Assembly: GCA_964613485.1 (NCBI GenBank)
Contig: CAZTHB010000002.1
Coordinates: 1-59,314 of the forward strand
Direction: 5' to 3'
Length of the DNA: 59,314 bases
From: JADZGC01 sp964613485
GTDB taxonomy: Bacteria > Patescibacteriota > Saccharimonadia > CAILAD01 > GCA-016700035
Shown here: one piece after another, positions 1 through 8,623 of the stretch
Layout: each line of letters starts with the position of its first letter
Numbering within the stretch: the stretch's first letter is position 1
Notes under the pieces: generated by a model
Told to the model about the DNA's origin: nothing
The model's input: only the letters and a program-made list of their open reading frames with translations
Database searches by the model: none
Translations under genes and position numbers: made by a program

Positions 1-365
1 CTCCCTTCGATCACAGAAGACTGCAGTGATATAGTGCGACACGTCCAAGCCGCATTTGAGCCAGACGCAACTTCTACAGGTCTATTACGATTAGAGCCAT
101 TGCATGTTTCCTCGTCTCGTGCAAAATCTACATCGTCGTTTAGTCGACGTACAGCATCCTCTACCCCAGCTTGAGCAGCATACAGGGCTCGATTCGATTG
201 GTCAGATGCAATTGACTGCTTTACCTCTCGCGTAGCGATCGTAGTAATACCAACAAACAAAACAATCAACACTGCCGATATAGCAATTGTTGTGAGCAGT
301 GCAGCCGAACCTTGATGTCGGTTCCTCCAAAAGCGTTTCACTCGATGAACCATAACTGTTTTCAT
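1..365 (-). CDS. PilX-like pilus assembly protein, C-terminus outside window
   Basis: This reading frame starts at ATG 365 on the minus strand and stays open to the left edge of the window, so at least 121 residues are seen and the C-terminus is missing. It begins MKTVMVHRVKRFWRNRHQGSA, followed by a single hydrophobic segment at about residues 20-42, and then the sequence YAAQAGVEDAVRRL. A basic start, one membrane segment and an ALYAAQAG-type motif are characteristic of the N-terminal region of PilX-type proteins, which are encoded beside minor pilins and help to prime pilus assembly. It is the last visible gene of the pseudopilin run, 30 bases after the neighbouring pseudopilin. The family assignment is by pattern only. 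Confidence 0.7.
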   Translation of the reverse strand, partial: MKTVMVHRVKRFWRNRHQGSAALLTTIAISAVLIVLFVGITTIATREVKQSIASDQSNRALYAAQAGVEDAVRRLNDDVDFARDEETCNGSNRNRPVEVASGSNAAWTCRTISLQSSVIEG

Positions 366-395
366 AGTACTACAATCCGACCTTGCTGAAAACCA

Positions 396-1031
396 TTATT
401 GATACACCACATGGGTACGCAAGATAGTTGACGCAGCTAGCGTGTCACCAAGATTGTTGTCTGCCGGCCCACATGGGTTACGTATTCCATGCGAAGCACG
501 CACAGTCACCTCCCACACCTTCGGCTGGGCATCTTTACTGACAGTAGTATCGCGTATAGTGAGCACCTCACACCCTGTGCCTGCTGCGGTATCTGACCAG
601 GTTGGAGATTCGATCAAGACCTGATAGTTATTGAGACTTGTACAATCCTGCATCCTCGCTAAATGCCAATTGTTATCACTCGATAAGCTCAGCAAAGCAT
701 AAGCGCGCCTAGTATTAGAACGCGAGTCTACTAAGCAATGATAATCTCGAACGCCGGTCACACCATTCGGACGATCAGCTGGCACGGCAGGTGGCGTCGG
801 ACCAGTGGGCGCCTGCACAGCGTCTGTGCGAGAAAGGTCACGTGTGAGAGTGTCGATGGCATTCCTAGCTGCAGTCTGTGTGCGTGTAAGGCCTTGTGCT
901 CGGTTATAAATTCCTAAAATATTTACATAGCTAATGGTTGCCCCCAAGACAAGCGCGGCCAAGAATGAGATCGAAAACAAGAGCTCAACGAGCGTAAAAC
1001 CTGACCGTGAATGTAAAATATGCTTCTTCAT
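396..1031 (-). CDS. Minor pilin / pseudopilin (PilW-like)
   Basis: This 211-residue protein carries a type IV prepilin leader: a short basic segment, then G-FTLVELLFSISFLAALVLG, with cleavage expected after the Gly at about position 11 and the conserved Glu at mature position 5. The rest is a polar domain with several cysteines. It follows the 188-residue pseudopilin by 10 bases and precedes the PilX-like gene, so it belongs to a minor-pilin cluster. Minor pilins form the tip complex that starts pilus assembly. PilD, encoded at 2420-3220, would process it. The choice of PilW rather than another minor pilin is inference from gene order. Confidence 0.8.
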   Translation of the reverse strand: MKKHILHSRSGFTLVELLFSISFLAALVLGATISYVNILGIYNRAQGLTRTQTAARNAIDTLTRDLSRTDAVQAPTGPTPPAVPADRPNGVTGVRDYHCLVDSRSNTRRAYALLSLSSDNNWHLARMQDCTSLNNYQVLIESPTWSDTAAGTGCEVLTIRDTTVSKDAQPKVWEVTVRASHGIRNPCGPADNNLGDTLAASTILRTHVVYQ

Positions 1032-1041
1032 ATAGCTATCC

Positions 1042-1608
1042 CTATTCGCTCGGAGCTATTAATTGTGTCGTTGCTATAGCATTGCTCGCCACGCCATTCG
1101 CATCATTCCAGCTCACTACTGCCTGTACATCGACTGCGGATACCTGCGAGACACCGCCACAGTTGCCCGGTGTAGATGCTTCGGTGGTTACAATAGCGCT
1201 ATTCGTGCAATATGGACGAACAGCGCGAATCGAAATACTATATGCTCCTGACTGATCGCCAACTGCTGCAGTTTGTGAGAGTGCGTTGTCAACGAGCTTC
1301 CACACGCAATCCTCTATCGCTGCACAGGGCACGATATGTATAGGCCTCGCAAAGACCCGAGACACGAAGTTATCCCAATTCATTTCCGTTTGTGCAGTAT
1401 TAGAATCCGAGAGATCTCGGTAGGCTCGTAGTCTTTCGAGCTGATCTTGGGCCATATACTGTGCCTGCGTGCGTTGGTTTGCAGAAACACCTGTACGCCA
1501 TGCCCTCAAAGCCGATGAATACGCTACGGTGACGACCGTACCGATAATTGCGAAGGCAAAGAGAATCTCCACAAGCGTCATGCCCTTCTGTCTGTACGCG
1601 CGTTTCAT
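1042..1608 (-). CDS. Minor pilin / pseudopilin (PilV-like)
   Basis: This 188-residue protein starts MKRAYRQKGMTLVEILFAFA, a class III prepilin signal with Gly before Met-Thr-Leu-Val-Glu. The hydrophobic helix at residues 10-30 would sit in the membrane before assembly. The C-terminal domain contains paired cysteines. Its start codon shares one base with the end of the upstream pseudopilin (both touch base 1608), so the two are probably translationally coupled. The likely role is a minor subunit of the type IV pilus. The exact subtype cannot be told from the sequence alone. Confidence 0.8.
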   Translation of the reverse strand: MKRAYRQKGMTLVEILFAFAIIGTVVTVAYSSALRAWRTGVSANQRTQAQYMAQDQLERLRAYRDLSDSNTAQTEMNWDNFVSRVFARPIHIVPCAAIEDCVWKLVDNALSQTAAVGDQSGAYSISIRAVRPYCTNSAIVTTEASTPGNCGGVSQVSAVDVQAVVSWNDANGVASNAIATTQLIAPSE

Positions 1609-2387
1609 TAGTGCGTCACCAGCCTAAAACTTGATGAGGCAAAATTATATACTATTTCAGCCCTAAATCTTGGATTACTACCCACCATTTCCTGGCTCCA
1701 AAACTCCCACATAACCCCACAAGGTATTGAAGTAGCGGTACCCGGAGTCGGGTTATCCCCACCCCATGAAGCATAAGCAGAATCTACCCCGCTACCTGCA
1801 AAATAATTTAACGCTTTTGGCTCTCGTCGAAACGTGATGGTGCTTATACTCGCTGCACCTTGAATCAGGGTGGCGCCCGCCGGATTACTCGAGGACCAAT
1901 TATTCAGATCAGCGCACGGCACACCGGCTACACTCGGCAGTCTACGTATACCCCTATACACCATACCGATTGGCAGATCTACCTGTCGCACCACATACGG
2001 ACTTGCACTGGCTACAGTAGTAATTCGCCCTGTATCCATATTATATTGAGCGGTGTAATACCTTACGGTCAGCTGCCGAGCAAGTGTAGGGCTTGCCAAT
2101 GCGCTATCAGTACCGTCTGCGCTTACTGAGGTTGCAAAGACGGTATGGCCGATTCGCGTTGTTATATTGGGAGTAGGTATAGCTGCACCTGCCGGTACCT
2201 CATTCGAATCGATGCCAGACTGCACTTCTTTTATCTGTGACTCTATTTGCCTTGCGCCATCATAGAACTGTGTACCTCGCTGAGATGCATACCATAAGAA
2301 CGAGCCACCAGCCAGCATTGCCCCCAGTGCCAACGTAATCGTCAGCTCAATGATAGATATACCTTTCGCACGATTTCGAGTCTTCAT
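1608..2387 (-). CDS. Minor pilin / pseudopilin, divergent
   Basis: This 259-residue protein has a prepilin-like start, MKTRNRAKGISIIELTITLA, with Gly at residue 9 and Glu at mature position 5, then a hydrophobic helix. The remainder is a long soluble domain without recognised motifs. It is the first gene after pilD in the transcription direction, 32 bases beyond the pilD stop. No clear ribosome binding site precedes the ATG, but a TATACT box lies 12 bases upstream, so the transcript could begin only a few bases before the start. It is a probable minor pilin. Its large size suggests a tip or priming subunit. Confidence 0.75.
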   Translation of the reverse strand: MKTRNRAKGISIIELTITLALGAMLAGGSFLWYASQRGTQFYDGARQIESQIKEVQSGIDSNEVPAGAAIPTPNITTRIGHTVFATSVSADGTDSALASPTLARQLTVRYYTAQYNMDTGRITTVASASPYVVRQVDLPIGMVYRGIRRLPSVAGVPCADLNNWSSSNPAGATLIQGAASISTITFRREPKALNYFAGSGVDSAYASWGGDNPTPGTATSIPCGVMWEFWSQEMVGSNPRFRAEIVYNFASSSFRLVTH

Positions 2388-2419
2388 ACTTGCTTACGAG
2401 TATACCACTTGTGCTTGAT

Positions 2420-3220
2420 CTAGGTCAGCAGCTTGAAGTATGCATCCAGTAGTCTCTCCCCGGCAAAGAACCCTACGTACATACCGATGATAAGAAATGG
2501 TCCAAATGCGATAGCATCCTTGCGCGTCTTAAACTTCAATACTATGAGCACCAGGCTTATCACAGCTCCAATAAAGTACGTCGCAAATATCGCTACCACT
2601 AACTGCGTAGGAGTAAGTATCAACCCCATCAGTACAGCAAGCCTTATATCCCCGTCCCCCAGCCACTTGCCACGCGAACCAAACCACATAAGCAAGTAAA
2701 ATCCACCAAACAGCCCGGCACAAATCAGCTGTGATATCGCCAGGCTTGATTCGTGAAACAACAACCACCTCACCACGAGCCAACTTGCTGCAACAACAAT
2801 CGCTGGAATCGTGAATTGATCTGGGAGCTCCATATGCAGCCAATCATAAACGAACGAAGCAATGAGCAGTGTTGTAACCACAAGCCACACTCCAAACTCT
2901 GCCATTCCAAATGAAGTCTTCGGCTGAAAGTACACAAAGAGCCCAACCCATGATAACGCTGTAAGGAGCTCAACGAGCGGATACTGAAAACTGATCGACT
3001 TATGACACGTACGACAGCGCCCCCGTAGGCCAATGTAGCTCAAAACAGGGATAAGCTCATACCACTTCAGCTGCGTATGGCAGTGCGGACACATGCTGCG
3101 CCCCCGAGAGACATGCTTGCCATGAGCCAGCCGCCATATCCAAGCATTTAAGAAGCTCCCGACAAGCAGGCCATACAGAGCCACTAGCAAGGATGGTAGG
3201 GCGATTGATAAGGTAAACAT
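2420..3220 (-). CDS. pilD: Prepilin peptidase PilD
   Basis: This is an integral membrane aspartic protease of 266 residues that cuts prepilin leaders and N-methylates the new N-terminus. The N-terminal segment holds the zinc-binding tetracysteine pattern CPHC and CRTC (about residues 44-75), embedded in a typical LPVLSY-like stretch (LIPVLSYIGLRGRC). The catalytic aspartates lie in YDWLHMELPDQ and in GDGDIRLAVLMG. About seven membrane helices are visible. It serves the pilins encoded on both sides. The gene has its own -10 box placed for leaderless initiation (3227-3232) and is separated from the major pilin by a perfect palindrome. Confidence 0.93.
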   Translation of the reverse strand: MFTLSIALPSLLVALYGLLVGSFLNAWIWRLAHGKHVSRGRSMCPHCHTQLKWYELIPVLSYIGLRGRCRTCHKSISFQYPLVELLTALSWVGLFVYFQPKTSFGMAEFGVWLVVTTLLIASFVYDWLHMELPDQFTIPAIVVAASWLVVRWLLFHESSLAISQLICAGLFGGFYLLMWFGSRGKWLGDGDIRLAVLMGLILTPTQLVVAIFATYFIGAVISLVLIVLKFKTRKDAIAFGPFLIIGMYVGFFAGERLLDAYFKLLT

Positions 3221-3226
3221 AACTAG

Positions 3227-3232
3227 ATTATA
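3227..3232 (-). promoter_or_regulatory. -10 box for leaderless pilD
   Basis: A perfect TATAAT ends 7 bases before the pilD ATG at 3220, so transcription would begin at the start codon. No Shine-Dalgarno sequence fits in between. It lies just past the pilin terminator, which gives pilD independent expression. Confidence 0.6.
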
Positions 3233-3244
3233 CAGGCATCCGAG

Positions 3245-3284
3245 TCCTACTTTAAAAGCCCCTATAGGGGCTTTTAAAGTAGGA
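3245..3284. terminator. Perfect 40-bp palindrome, likely bidirectional terminator
   Basis: The 40 bases are a perfect inverted repeat centred on CCCCTATAGGGG, flanked by TTTAAAAG and CTTTTAAA. In either RNA the inner G+C stem is followed by a run of U, as in an intrinsic terminator. It sits 11 bases after the major pilin stop and would end the abundant pilin message before pilD, or protect its 3' end. Confidence 0.7.
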
Positions 3285-3295
3285 TGTATTAATCC

Positions 3296-3724
3296 TTAGT
3301 TATTTACGCTGTATGCCGCAGCTGCAGCTTCAAGACAGACGCTAACAGTATCGGCTGCGCCTGATTGCACTCGAACCGGACCACCCGTACCTGGAGCAGT
3401 TTGAGGACAAGCACCAAGAGCGCCAGTTTGCCAGGTAAATGTCATACCCTGAGCTGTCAAGGTTCCACTAGTTGCACGCATATAGTTATTCGCCAAATCG
3501 GTCATATGGGCAGCTGTCGTAGGTGGCGTGCCACTATTATTACCCTTAAAGGCAGTTACTGCTGACAGAGTGCGATTCGCAATATCCTTGCGTGTGTTAT
3601 CGCGCTGGCCCCTCTGTGCCCCTTGAACCGCCAAGAACACTACCACCATGATTAACGCAGCAATAGCCAACACAATCACGACTTCGATCAAGGTAAAACC
3701 TTTTCTTAATGACTGATTTTTCAT
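3296..3724 (-). CDS. Major type IV pilin
   Basis: The start at ATG 3724 gives 142 residues. It is preferred over an upstream in-frame Met because AGGAGG lies directly before it. The protein begins MKNQSLRKGFTLIEVVIVLA, a classic prepilin leader with cleavage after the Gly at about position 9, Phe as the mature N-terminus and Glu at mature position 5. The hydrophobic spine continues to about residue 32. The C-terminal part has a cysteine pair (in GACPQ and in VSVCLE), which could form the pilin disulphide loop. The gene has the best promoter of the locus and its own terminator, as expected for the structural subunit. Saccharibacterial pili are linked to motility and host attachment in published work. 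Confidence 0.88.
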   Translation of the reverse strand: MKNQSLRKGFTLIEVVIVLAIAALIMVVVFLAVQGAQRGQRDNTRKDIANRTLSAVTAFKGNNSGTPPTTAAHMTDLANNYMRATSGTLTAQGMTFTWQTGALGACPQTAPGTGGPVRVQSGAADTVSVCLEAAAAAYSVNN

Positions 3725-3766
3725 AATTCCTCCTAAATAATTTTGTGAGCGATAAAGCTTATGCTT

Positions 3767-3794
3767 ATCATAACAAAATGACACACGACGTCAA
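3767..3794 (-). promoter_or_regulatory. Promoter of the major pilin gene
   Basis: On the minus strand, TTGACG (3789-3794) and TATGAT (3767-3772) are separated by 16 bases. The predicted start near 3760 gives a leader of about 36 bases that carries AGGAGG. This is a canonical housekeeping-type promoter, unlike the -10-only sites of many neighbours. Confidence 0.7.
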
Positions 3795-3799
3795 CTGCA

Positions 3800-5008
3800 T
3801 TACAGACCAGAGCCAACGAGAGAATAGACAGGAAACAGAATGCCAACAATTATGATCATAACCATGAATCCTAAGAAAATAATGATTAACGGCTCTATGA
3901 GCGTTGATAGGTTTTTGACTAGCTGATCCACTTCATTTTCATAGAAGGTCGCGAGCTTATCCAGCATATCCCCCATAGTACCTGAGTCCTCACCCACCTT
4001 CACCATTTGCCCTACGAGAGGCAAGAAATACTCAGTCTTAGCGAGTGACTCCGACAGCGCTCTACCCGACTTCACCTGCTCCGTCAATGTAGCGACCTCC
4101 GATTGCAGTAGAATGTTGTTAAGACTATCGCTCACTAGCTTTAATGACTCAAGAATTGGAATTCCGCTACTCGTTAAGCTGCCTAACGCACGCGCGAAAC
4201 GCGCCATGTACATCTTGATCAAGAGCTGATTAAAGGGCGGCAAGGTAATCTTCAATCGATCAACCAGCTTACGTCCGCTAGGTGATTTTGTGTAAATATA
4301 TATGCCATATATGGTCGCCACGATTGCAGGAATAATGATAAGCCAATACTTACCAAAAGCATTTGTAACAGCAATAATAAGCTGAGTAACGAAGGGTAGC
4401 TCCTTATTAAAGCTCTTGTAAAGCGTCTCAATCTGCGGCACCACGCTTGAAAGCATGTACACCAAGACGCCAATGATCACCAACATAACCAATGCCGGAT
4501 AGACGAGCGCCCCACGAATCTTGGAGATAATGTCAGCTTCCTTCTCTATCTGATCAGCGAGTCGCAGCATCGAGACATCGAGCGTACCACTAGCCTCACC
4601 AGCCTGCACCATCGCGACGTAGATGTGATTAAAACTGTCCGGATATTCCGCGAGAGCCTGAGAGAAGGCCGTACCGCCTTCGACTGACTTACCGATACGA
4701 AATATAATAGTCTGCAGCTTCTTATTATCAATTTGGCCAAGGGCACTATTAAGCGCAGTACCTACTGGCAGACCGGCCTTGATGAGCGTTGCCATCTGAC
4801 GCGTAAAGATCACCTTGGCCTTGATCGGCACCCGGCCAGTCGTGGAGCCGACGCCAAGTACGCTACCGCCCTTCGGATGAATCTCCATCGGGTAGAGATT
4901 TTGCTTAATCAGCAGCTTACCAGCAGCCACCTCATTGTCGGCCGATATAAAACCCTCTATCTCCCGTCCGGTGACTGTATCCTTGGCTTTGTATTTAAAA
5001 TCAATCAT
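3800..5008 (-). CDS. pilC: Type IV pilus inner-membrane platform protein PilC
   Basis: This polytopic protein of the GspF/PilC family has 402 residues, the usual length. The soluble N-terminal part (YKAKDTVTGREIEGFISADNE) is followed by two T2SSF repeats, each ending in hydrophobic helices (about residues 165-190, 215-235 and 370-395). The FTRQMATLIKAGLPV motif of the first repeat and MARFARALGSLTSSGIPIL of the second are clear. PilC couples the cytoplasmic PilB and PilT motors to pilin insertion and extraction. It lies 8 bases after pilT. Confidence 0.93.
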   Translation of the reverse strand: MIDFKYKAKDTVTGREIEGFISADNEVAAGKLLIKQNLYPMEIHPKGGSVLGVGSTTGRVPIKAKVIFTRQMATLIKAGLPVGTALNSALGQIDNKKLQTIIFRIGKSVEGGTAFSQALAEYPDSFNHIYVAMVQAGEASGTLDVSMLRLADQIEKEADIISKIRGALVYPALVMLVIIGVLVYMLSSVVPQIETLYKSFNKELPFVTQLIIAVTNAFGKYWLIIIPAIVATIYGIYIYTKSPSGRKLVDRLKITLPPFNQLLIKMYMARFARALGSLTSSGIPILESLKLVSDSLNNILLQSEVATLTEQVKSGRALSESLAKTEYFLPLVGQMVKVGEDSGTMGDMLDKLATFYENEVDQLVKNLSTLIEPLIIIFLGFMVMIIIVGILFPVYSLVGSGL

Positions 5009-5016
5009 CGACGCAC

Positions 5017-6510
5017 CTACTGTCGCATCAAGCGATCTAGCTCTTCGAGATTTACAGCGTAGTTCTTCGCTTCTTCATAGCTAATCTTACCTTCGTGAAT
5101 CAGATGCGCGAGCGTTGCGTCCATCGACTGCATACCATACTCGGCGCCAGTCTGAATGACGCCATCAAGCTGATGGGTCTTACCTTCGCGAATGATATTG
5201 CGCACCGCTGGGGTAACCATAAGGATTTCAGCCGCGGCCAATCGACCACCACCAACCATCGGAACGAGGCGTTGAGCTACTACTGCCTGCAATATGCCCG
5301 ACAATTGGATACGAATCTGCTGCTGCTGGTGTGGCGGGAAGACATCAATCATACGATCGATACTGCTGGCTGCAGAGTTTGTGTGCAAAGTAGCCAGAAC
5401 TAAATGCCCGGTTTCTGCCACGGTAATGGCAGTTGCGATGGTTTCGAGATCTCGCATCTCACCGATGAGTACTACATCTGGGTCTTCACGCAAGGCACTG
5501 CGTAGCGCCGCCGAGAAGCTAGGGGTGTCGAAGTGAACCTCGCGCTGCACAACGATCGATTTCTTGTGATGATGCTGATACTCGATCGGGTCTTCGATCG
5601 TGATGATATGCAGGGCTTTCTCACGATTAATCTTATCAACCATTGCCGCCAGCGATGTACTCTTACCCGAGCCGGTTGGACCAGTTACGAGCACCAGACC
5701 ACGCGGAAAATCAGTCATCTTGTTGACGATCGGCGGCAAACCAAGATCTTCGACAGTTCGGATCTTATTTGGGATCAGACGAAATGCACCTGCAGGATTC
5801 CCTTTCTCATGGAAGGCATTCACACGGAAACGGCCGAGGTCACCATACGCAAATGAAAAATCTATTTCCTTATCATGCGTGTAGATTTCTTTTTGCTCAT
5901 CATCAAGAAGATTAAAAACAATCTCATCTATGTCATCCGCAGTCAGCACCTTCGACTCACGAATTGGGGCCAACGAACCATCGACACGCAGCATGGCCGG
6001 CAGGCCAACTTGCAAGTGGATATCTGAAGCATCACGTCGGATGACCTCCTCGAGATACGGCTCGATAGTAGCGTGCCCACCACCAGAACGGATATTGTGG
6101 ACTTGGTCGACCTCAGAAACTGCCCTACCTTGCGGCTGTGTAGACGGAGTGCTCGCAGAGGCTTGCTCAATAACCTGACCTCCGGGAGTCACGGTCGTTT
6201 GCATAGTCGTTGGTGATGGAGGTAGGCTTGGTGGCACATCCATATCTTCATCGTCCAGACTTGCTGTCGGCACAACGATTGGTCCAGTCGCAACACCAGC
6301 GCTCCCATCCATCGTCATGGCTGGGGCGATATTCTCCACCAGGGGCTGGTCAGGAATAGCCGTCGCCTGCCCTGTGGAGGCGAGTGGATTCTGTGCACTA
6401 ATGATGCCCGATGTAGCCAATCCATCGTTTGTGGATGGAGATACTGCAGGAAGTGAGCCAGCTTGACTTGGTGCTGGCTGAGGAGTTGGAGTGGAGTTTG
6501 ATGGAGGCAT
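5017..6510 (-). CDS. pilT: Type IV pilus retraction ATPase PilT with long N-terminal extension
   Basis: This 497-residue hexameric ATPase drives pilus depolymerisation. The catalytic core runs from about residue 150 (PYLEEVIRRDASDIHLQVG) and contains a Walker A motif GPTGSGKST near 275, an Asp box with Walker B (DPDVVLIGEMRD) and the histidine-box region HLVLATLHTNSA. The PilT rather than PilB identity is supported by the lack of a zinc tetracysteine and by the compact PAS-like N-domain. It is odd in having about 145 extra N-terminal residues rich in Pro, Thr, Ser and Ala with no recognisable domain. Ordinary PilT is about 345 residues. It lies between pilB and pilC. Confidence 0.9.
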   Translation of the reverse strand: MPPSNSTPTPQPAPSQAGSLPAVSPSTNDGLATSGIISAQNPLASTGQATAIPDQPLVENIAPAMTMDGSAGVATGPIVVPTASLDDEDMDVPPSLPPSPTTMQTTVTPGGQVIEQASASTPSTQPQGRAVSEVDQVHNIRSGGGHATIEPYLEEVIRRDASDIHLQVGLPAMLRVDGSLAPIRESKVLTADDIDEIVFNLLDDEQKEIYTHDKEIDFSFAYGDLGRFRVNAFHEKGNPAGAFRLIPNKIRTVEDLGLPPIVNKMTDFPRGLVLVTGPTGSGKSTSLAAMVDKINREKALHIITIEDPIEYQHHHKKSIVVQREVHFDTPSFSAALRSALREDPDVVLIGEMRDLETIATAITVAETGHLVLATLHTNSAASSIDRMIDVFPPHQQQQIRIQLSGILQAVVAQRLVPMVGGGRLAAAEILMVTPAVRNIIREGKTHQLDGVIQTGAEYGMQSMDATLAHLIHEGKISYEEAKNYAVNLEELDRLMRQ

Positions 6511-6538
6511 AGTATAGATAATTTCGTATTATTGTTGC

Positions 6539-8332
6539 TTAGTGATCCGTGGCAACGCGAGCGACTTCTTCGATCGTGGTCGTACCCGTTAGTGCCTTGA
6601 GGTATCCGTCTTGCTGCATGGTAAGCATGCCGTCTTTGATCGCCTGAGCCTGAATCTCGCTAGTAGTGCCGTGATTAAGCAAGAGCTTCTCCATCGCCGG
6701 ATTCATTTCAAAGACTTCGAAGATACCGATTCGACCAGCGTACCCTTCTTTGCAGTCTGCGCAGCCTTCCCCCTTGTATAAAGTATAAGCGGTTTCGCTA
6801 TATAAGGGCAAACCCTCATAGCCGTATTCGTCAGCTTTTGCCTTTTGTTCCGAAGGATCCTTAGGGAGAAAGGCGCCGATTATTTTATTGATGATCTGAA
6901 TGGCTGATGGAGTCGCGGCATATGGTTTCTTGCACTTCTGACAGACACGACGTACTAAGCGTTGTCCAATGACAGTATTAACCGTCGAAGCAATCAGAAA
7001 AGGCTCGATTTTCATATCAAGCATACGTGGGAGCACGCCAGATGCTGAGTTGGTGTGCAAAGTAGACAAAACCGTATGACCAGTGAGGGCTGCCTGCACA
7101 GCGAGATCAGCTGTCTCAGAGTCTCGGATCTCCCCCACCAGCACTACATTCGGGTCTTGACGGAGAATCGATCGCAGGCCGTTTGCAAACGTCAATCCCA
7201 CAGCGGTATTCACTTGGATTTGATTGATGCCGTCCATCTTGTATTCCACCGGGTCCTCGAGCGTGACGATATTGAGAGACACACTCTTAATCGCCTGCAC
7301 GACCGCATACAGTGTAGTCGACTTACCAGATCCAGTTGGACCAGTAGAGAGAATCATACCGTGCGGCTTATGCATGCCAGATTCGATCAAGCGCAAACTG
7401 CGCCCCCGAAACCCAAGTGTATCGAGAGTAATCGAATGAGCATTCTTATCAAGGATACGAATGACCACTTGTTCGCCATACGTGATCGGAGCAATTGCAA
7501 TACGAAGGTCGACTTCACGCCCCTCGAACATATAGATCGCTTGGCCGTCTTGGGTCATACGATGCTCATCGATCTTGAGGTTTGATAGGATCTTGATACG
7601 CGAAATGAGTGCTGGCTCAGTGGACTTCGGCAGCGTCATTACCTCCTGCAACATACCGTCAATACGAAACCGAATCTTCAGCTCATGTTGTCGTGGTTCG
7701 ATATGGATATCTGATACCTGAGAGTTAATTGCGTACTCGAGGATAGTGTTGAGCGCCCGCGTGATAGGTGCATCCTGCACGATATTTTGAGCTTTTGATT
7801 TATCGACTTGCTCTTTTTTTGCCGCCGCAGCCTCTTCTTTTTCAGCTGAAGCAACATGCTTAAGGACATCCTCAATCTCTTTACTATAGCGATCCGAGTA
7901 CATCCCGAGGATATGCGTAATCCCCGCTTGCGACGCTATGTACGCGGTCAGTGGATACCCGGTCTTGCGCGACACAAAGTCGAGCGCTTGCAAATTGGTC
8001 GGATCGAGCATCGCGACATTAAGTGTGCCATTAGAAACGCCAAATGGCACCGCCATATACTCACGAGCCACATCAAGAGGCAAAAGCTCGGTGAGCTTCT
8101 TGTCGATAGGCTTATCGAGATGCATCAAGTCAGCAAAGGGAATCTTCTTCGCGATCGCAATCAGCTTAACCGAATCTTCTTCATTGATTGCTTTCATCTC
8201 AAGTAACACTTGTAGAAGCCCTTTGTTTTCTTTGACCGCACGGAGTTTGGCAATCTCAAGAATATCGGGCTTCACGATCTGCCCTTGTGTGATAAGCGTT
8301 TCTATTTGGCGCTGATTATCAAGCGTCAGCAT
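6539..8332 (-). CDS. pilB: Type IV pilus extension ATPase PilB
   Basis: This 597-residue motor powers pilus assembly. An N-terminal GspE/MshEN domain (residues 1-150) is followed by a Lys/Ala-rich linker (160-180). The ATPase core has a Walker A motif GPTGSGKSTT at about 331, an Asp box with Walker B (DPNVVLVGEIRDSE) near 395 and a His box (HTVLSTLHTNSA). The zinc-binding tetracysteine is intact, with CQKC near 460 and CADC near 525. Length and domain order match PilB. It is followed within 30 bases by pilT and preceded by a small membrane gene. Confidence 0.95.
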   Translation of the reverse strand: MLTLDNQRQIETLITQGQIVKPDILEIAKLRAVKENKGLLQVLLEMKAINEEDSVKLIAIAKKIPFADLMHLDKPIDKKLTELLPLDVAREYMAVPFGVSNGTLNVAMLDPTNLQALDFVSRKTGYPLTAYIASQAGITHILGMYSDRYSKEIEDVLKHVASAEKEEAAAAKKEQVDKSKAQNIVQDAPITRALNTILEYAINSQVSDIHIEPRQHELKIRFRIDGMLQEVMTLPKSTEPALISRIKILSNLKIDEHRMTQDGQAIYMFEGREVDLRIAIAPITYGEQVVIRILDKNAHSITLDTLGFRGRSLRLIESGMHKPHGMILSTGPTGSGKSTTLYAVVQAIKSVSLNIVTLEDPVEYKMDGINQIQVNTAVGLTFANGLRSILRQDPNVVLVGEIRDSETADLAVQAALTGHTVLSTLHTNSASGVLPRMLDMKIEPFLIASTVNTVIGQRLVRRVCQKCKKPYAATPSAIQIINKIIGAFLPKDPSEQKAKADEYGYEGLPLYSETAYTLYKGEGCADCKEGYAGRIGIFEVFEMNPAMEKLLLNHGTTSEIQAQAIKDGMLTMQQDGYLKALTGTTTIEEVARVATDH

Positions 8333-8341
8333 AAGCGCCTC

Positions 8342-8623
8342 CTATTGACCAAATATCTGTGTATTATCGCCACACTTCTCTGGCGCATCGATACATTTCT
8401 GAGGAGTCGAGTAATCGCTCAGCTTTTTCAGCTCATCCAACTTAGCGGCTGCTTTTGGCTGACTGGTGTCGGCTTCGTCAAGCGGCACATTTACAGGATT
8501 AGGAATGCTTACTTTGATACCGCTGTCCTTTGGCGCAGGTGCTAGTTGTGAATAAAGCAGAACACCCGCTGCGACAAATATCGCAATCGCTATTACTAGT
8601 CCGATCATATCGCGTTTTTTCAC
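8342..8623 (-). CDS. Small membrane protein in the pilus operon
   Basis: This 93-residue protein has one membrane helix at about residues 8-27 (GLVIAIAIFVAAGVLLYS) and a polar tail containing two cysteines (KCIDAPEKC). Its ATG overlaps the stop of the PilO-like gene by four bases, so translation is coupled. The position between pilO and pilB is where many pilus operons encode PilP, but there is no lipobox and no recognisable PilP domain. It may be a pilus-specific accessory subunit. I do not assign a family. Confidence 0.75.
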   Translation of the reverse strand: MKKRDMIGLVIAIAIFVAAGVLLYSQLAPAPKDSGIKVSIPNPVNVPLDEADTSQPKAAAKLDELKKLSDYSTPQKCIDAPEKCGDNTQIFGQ

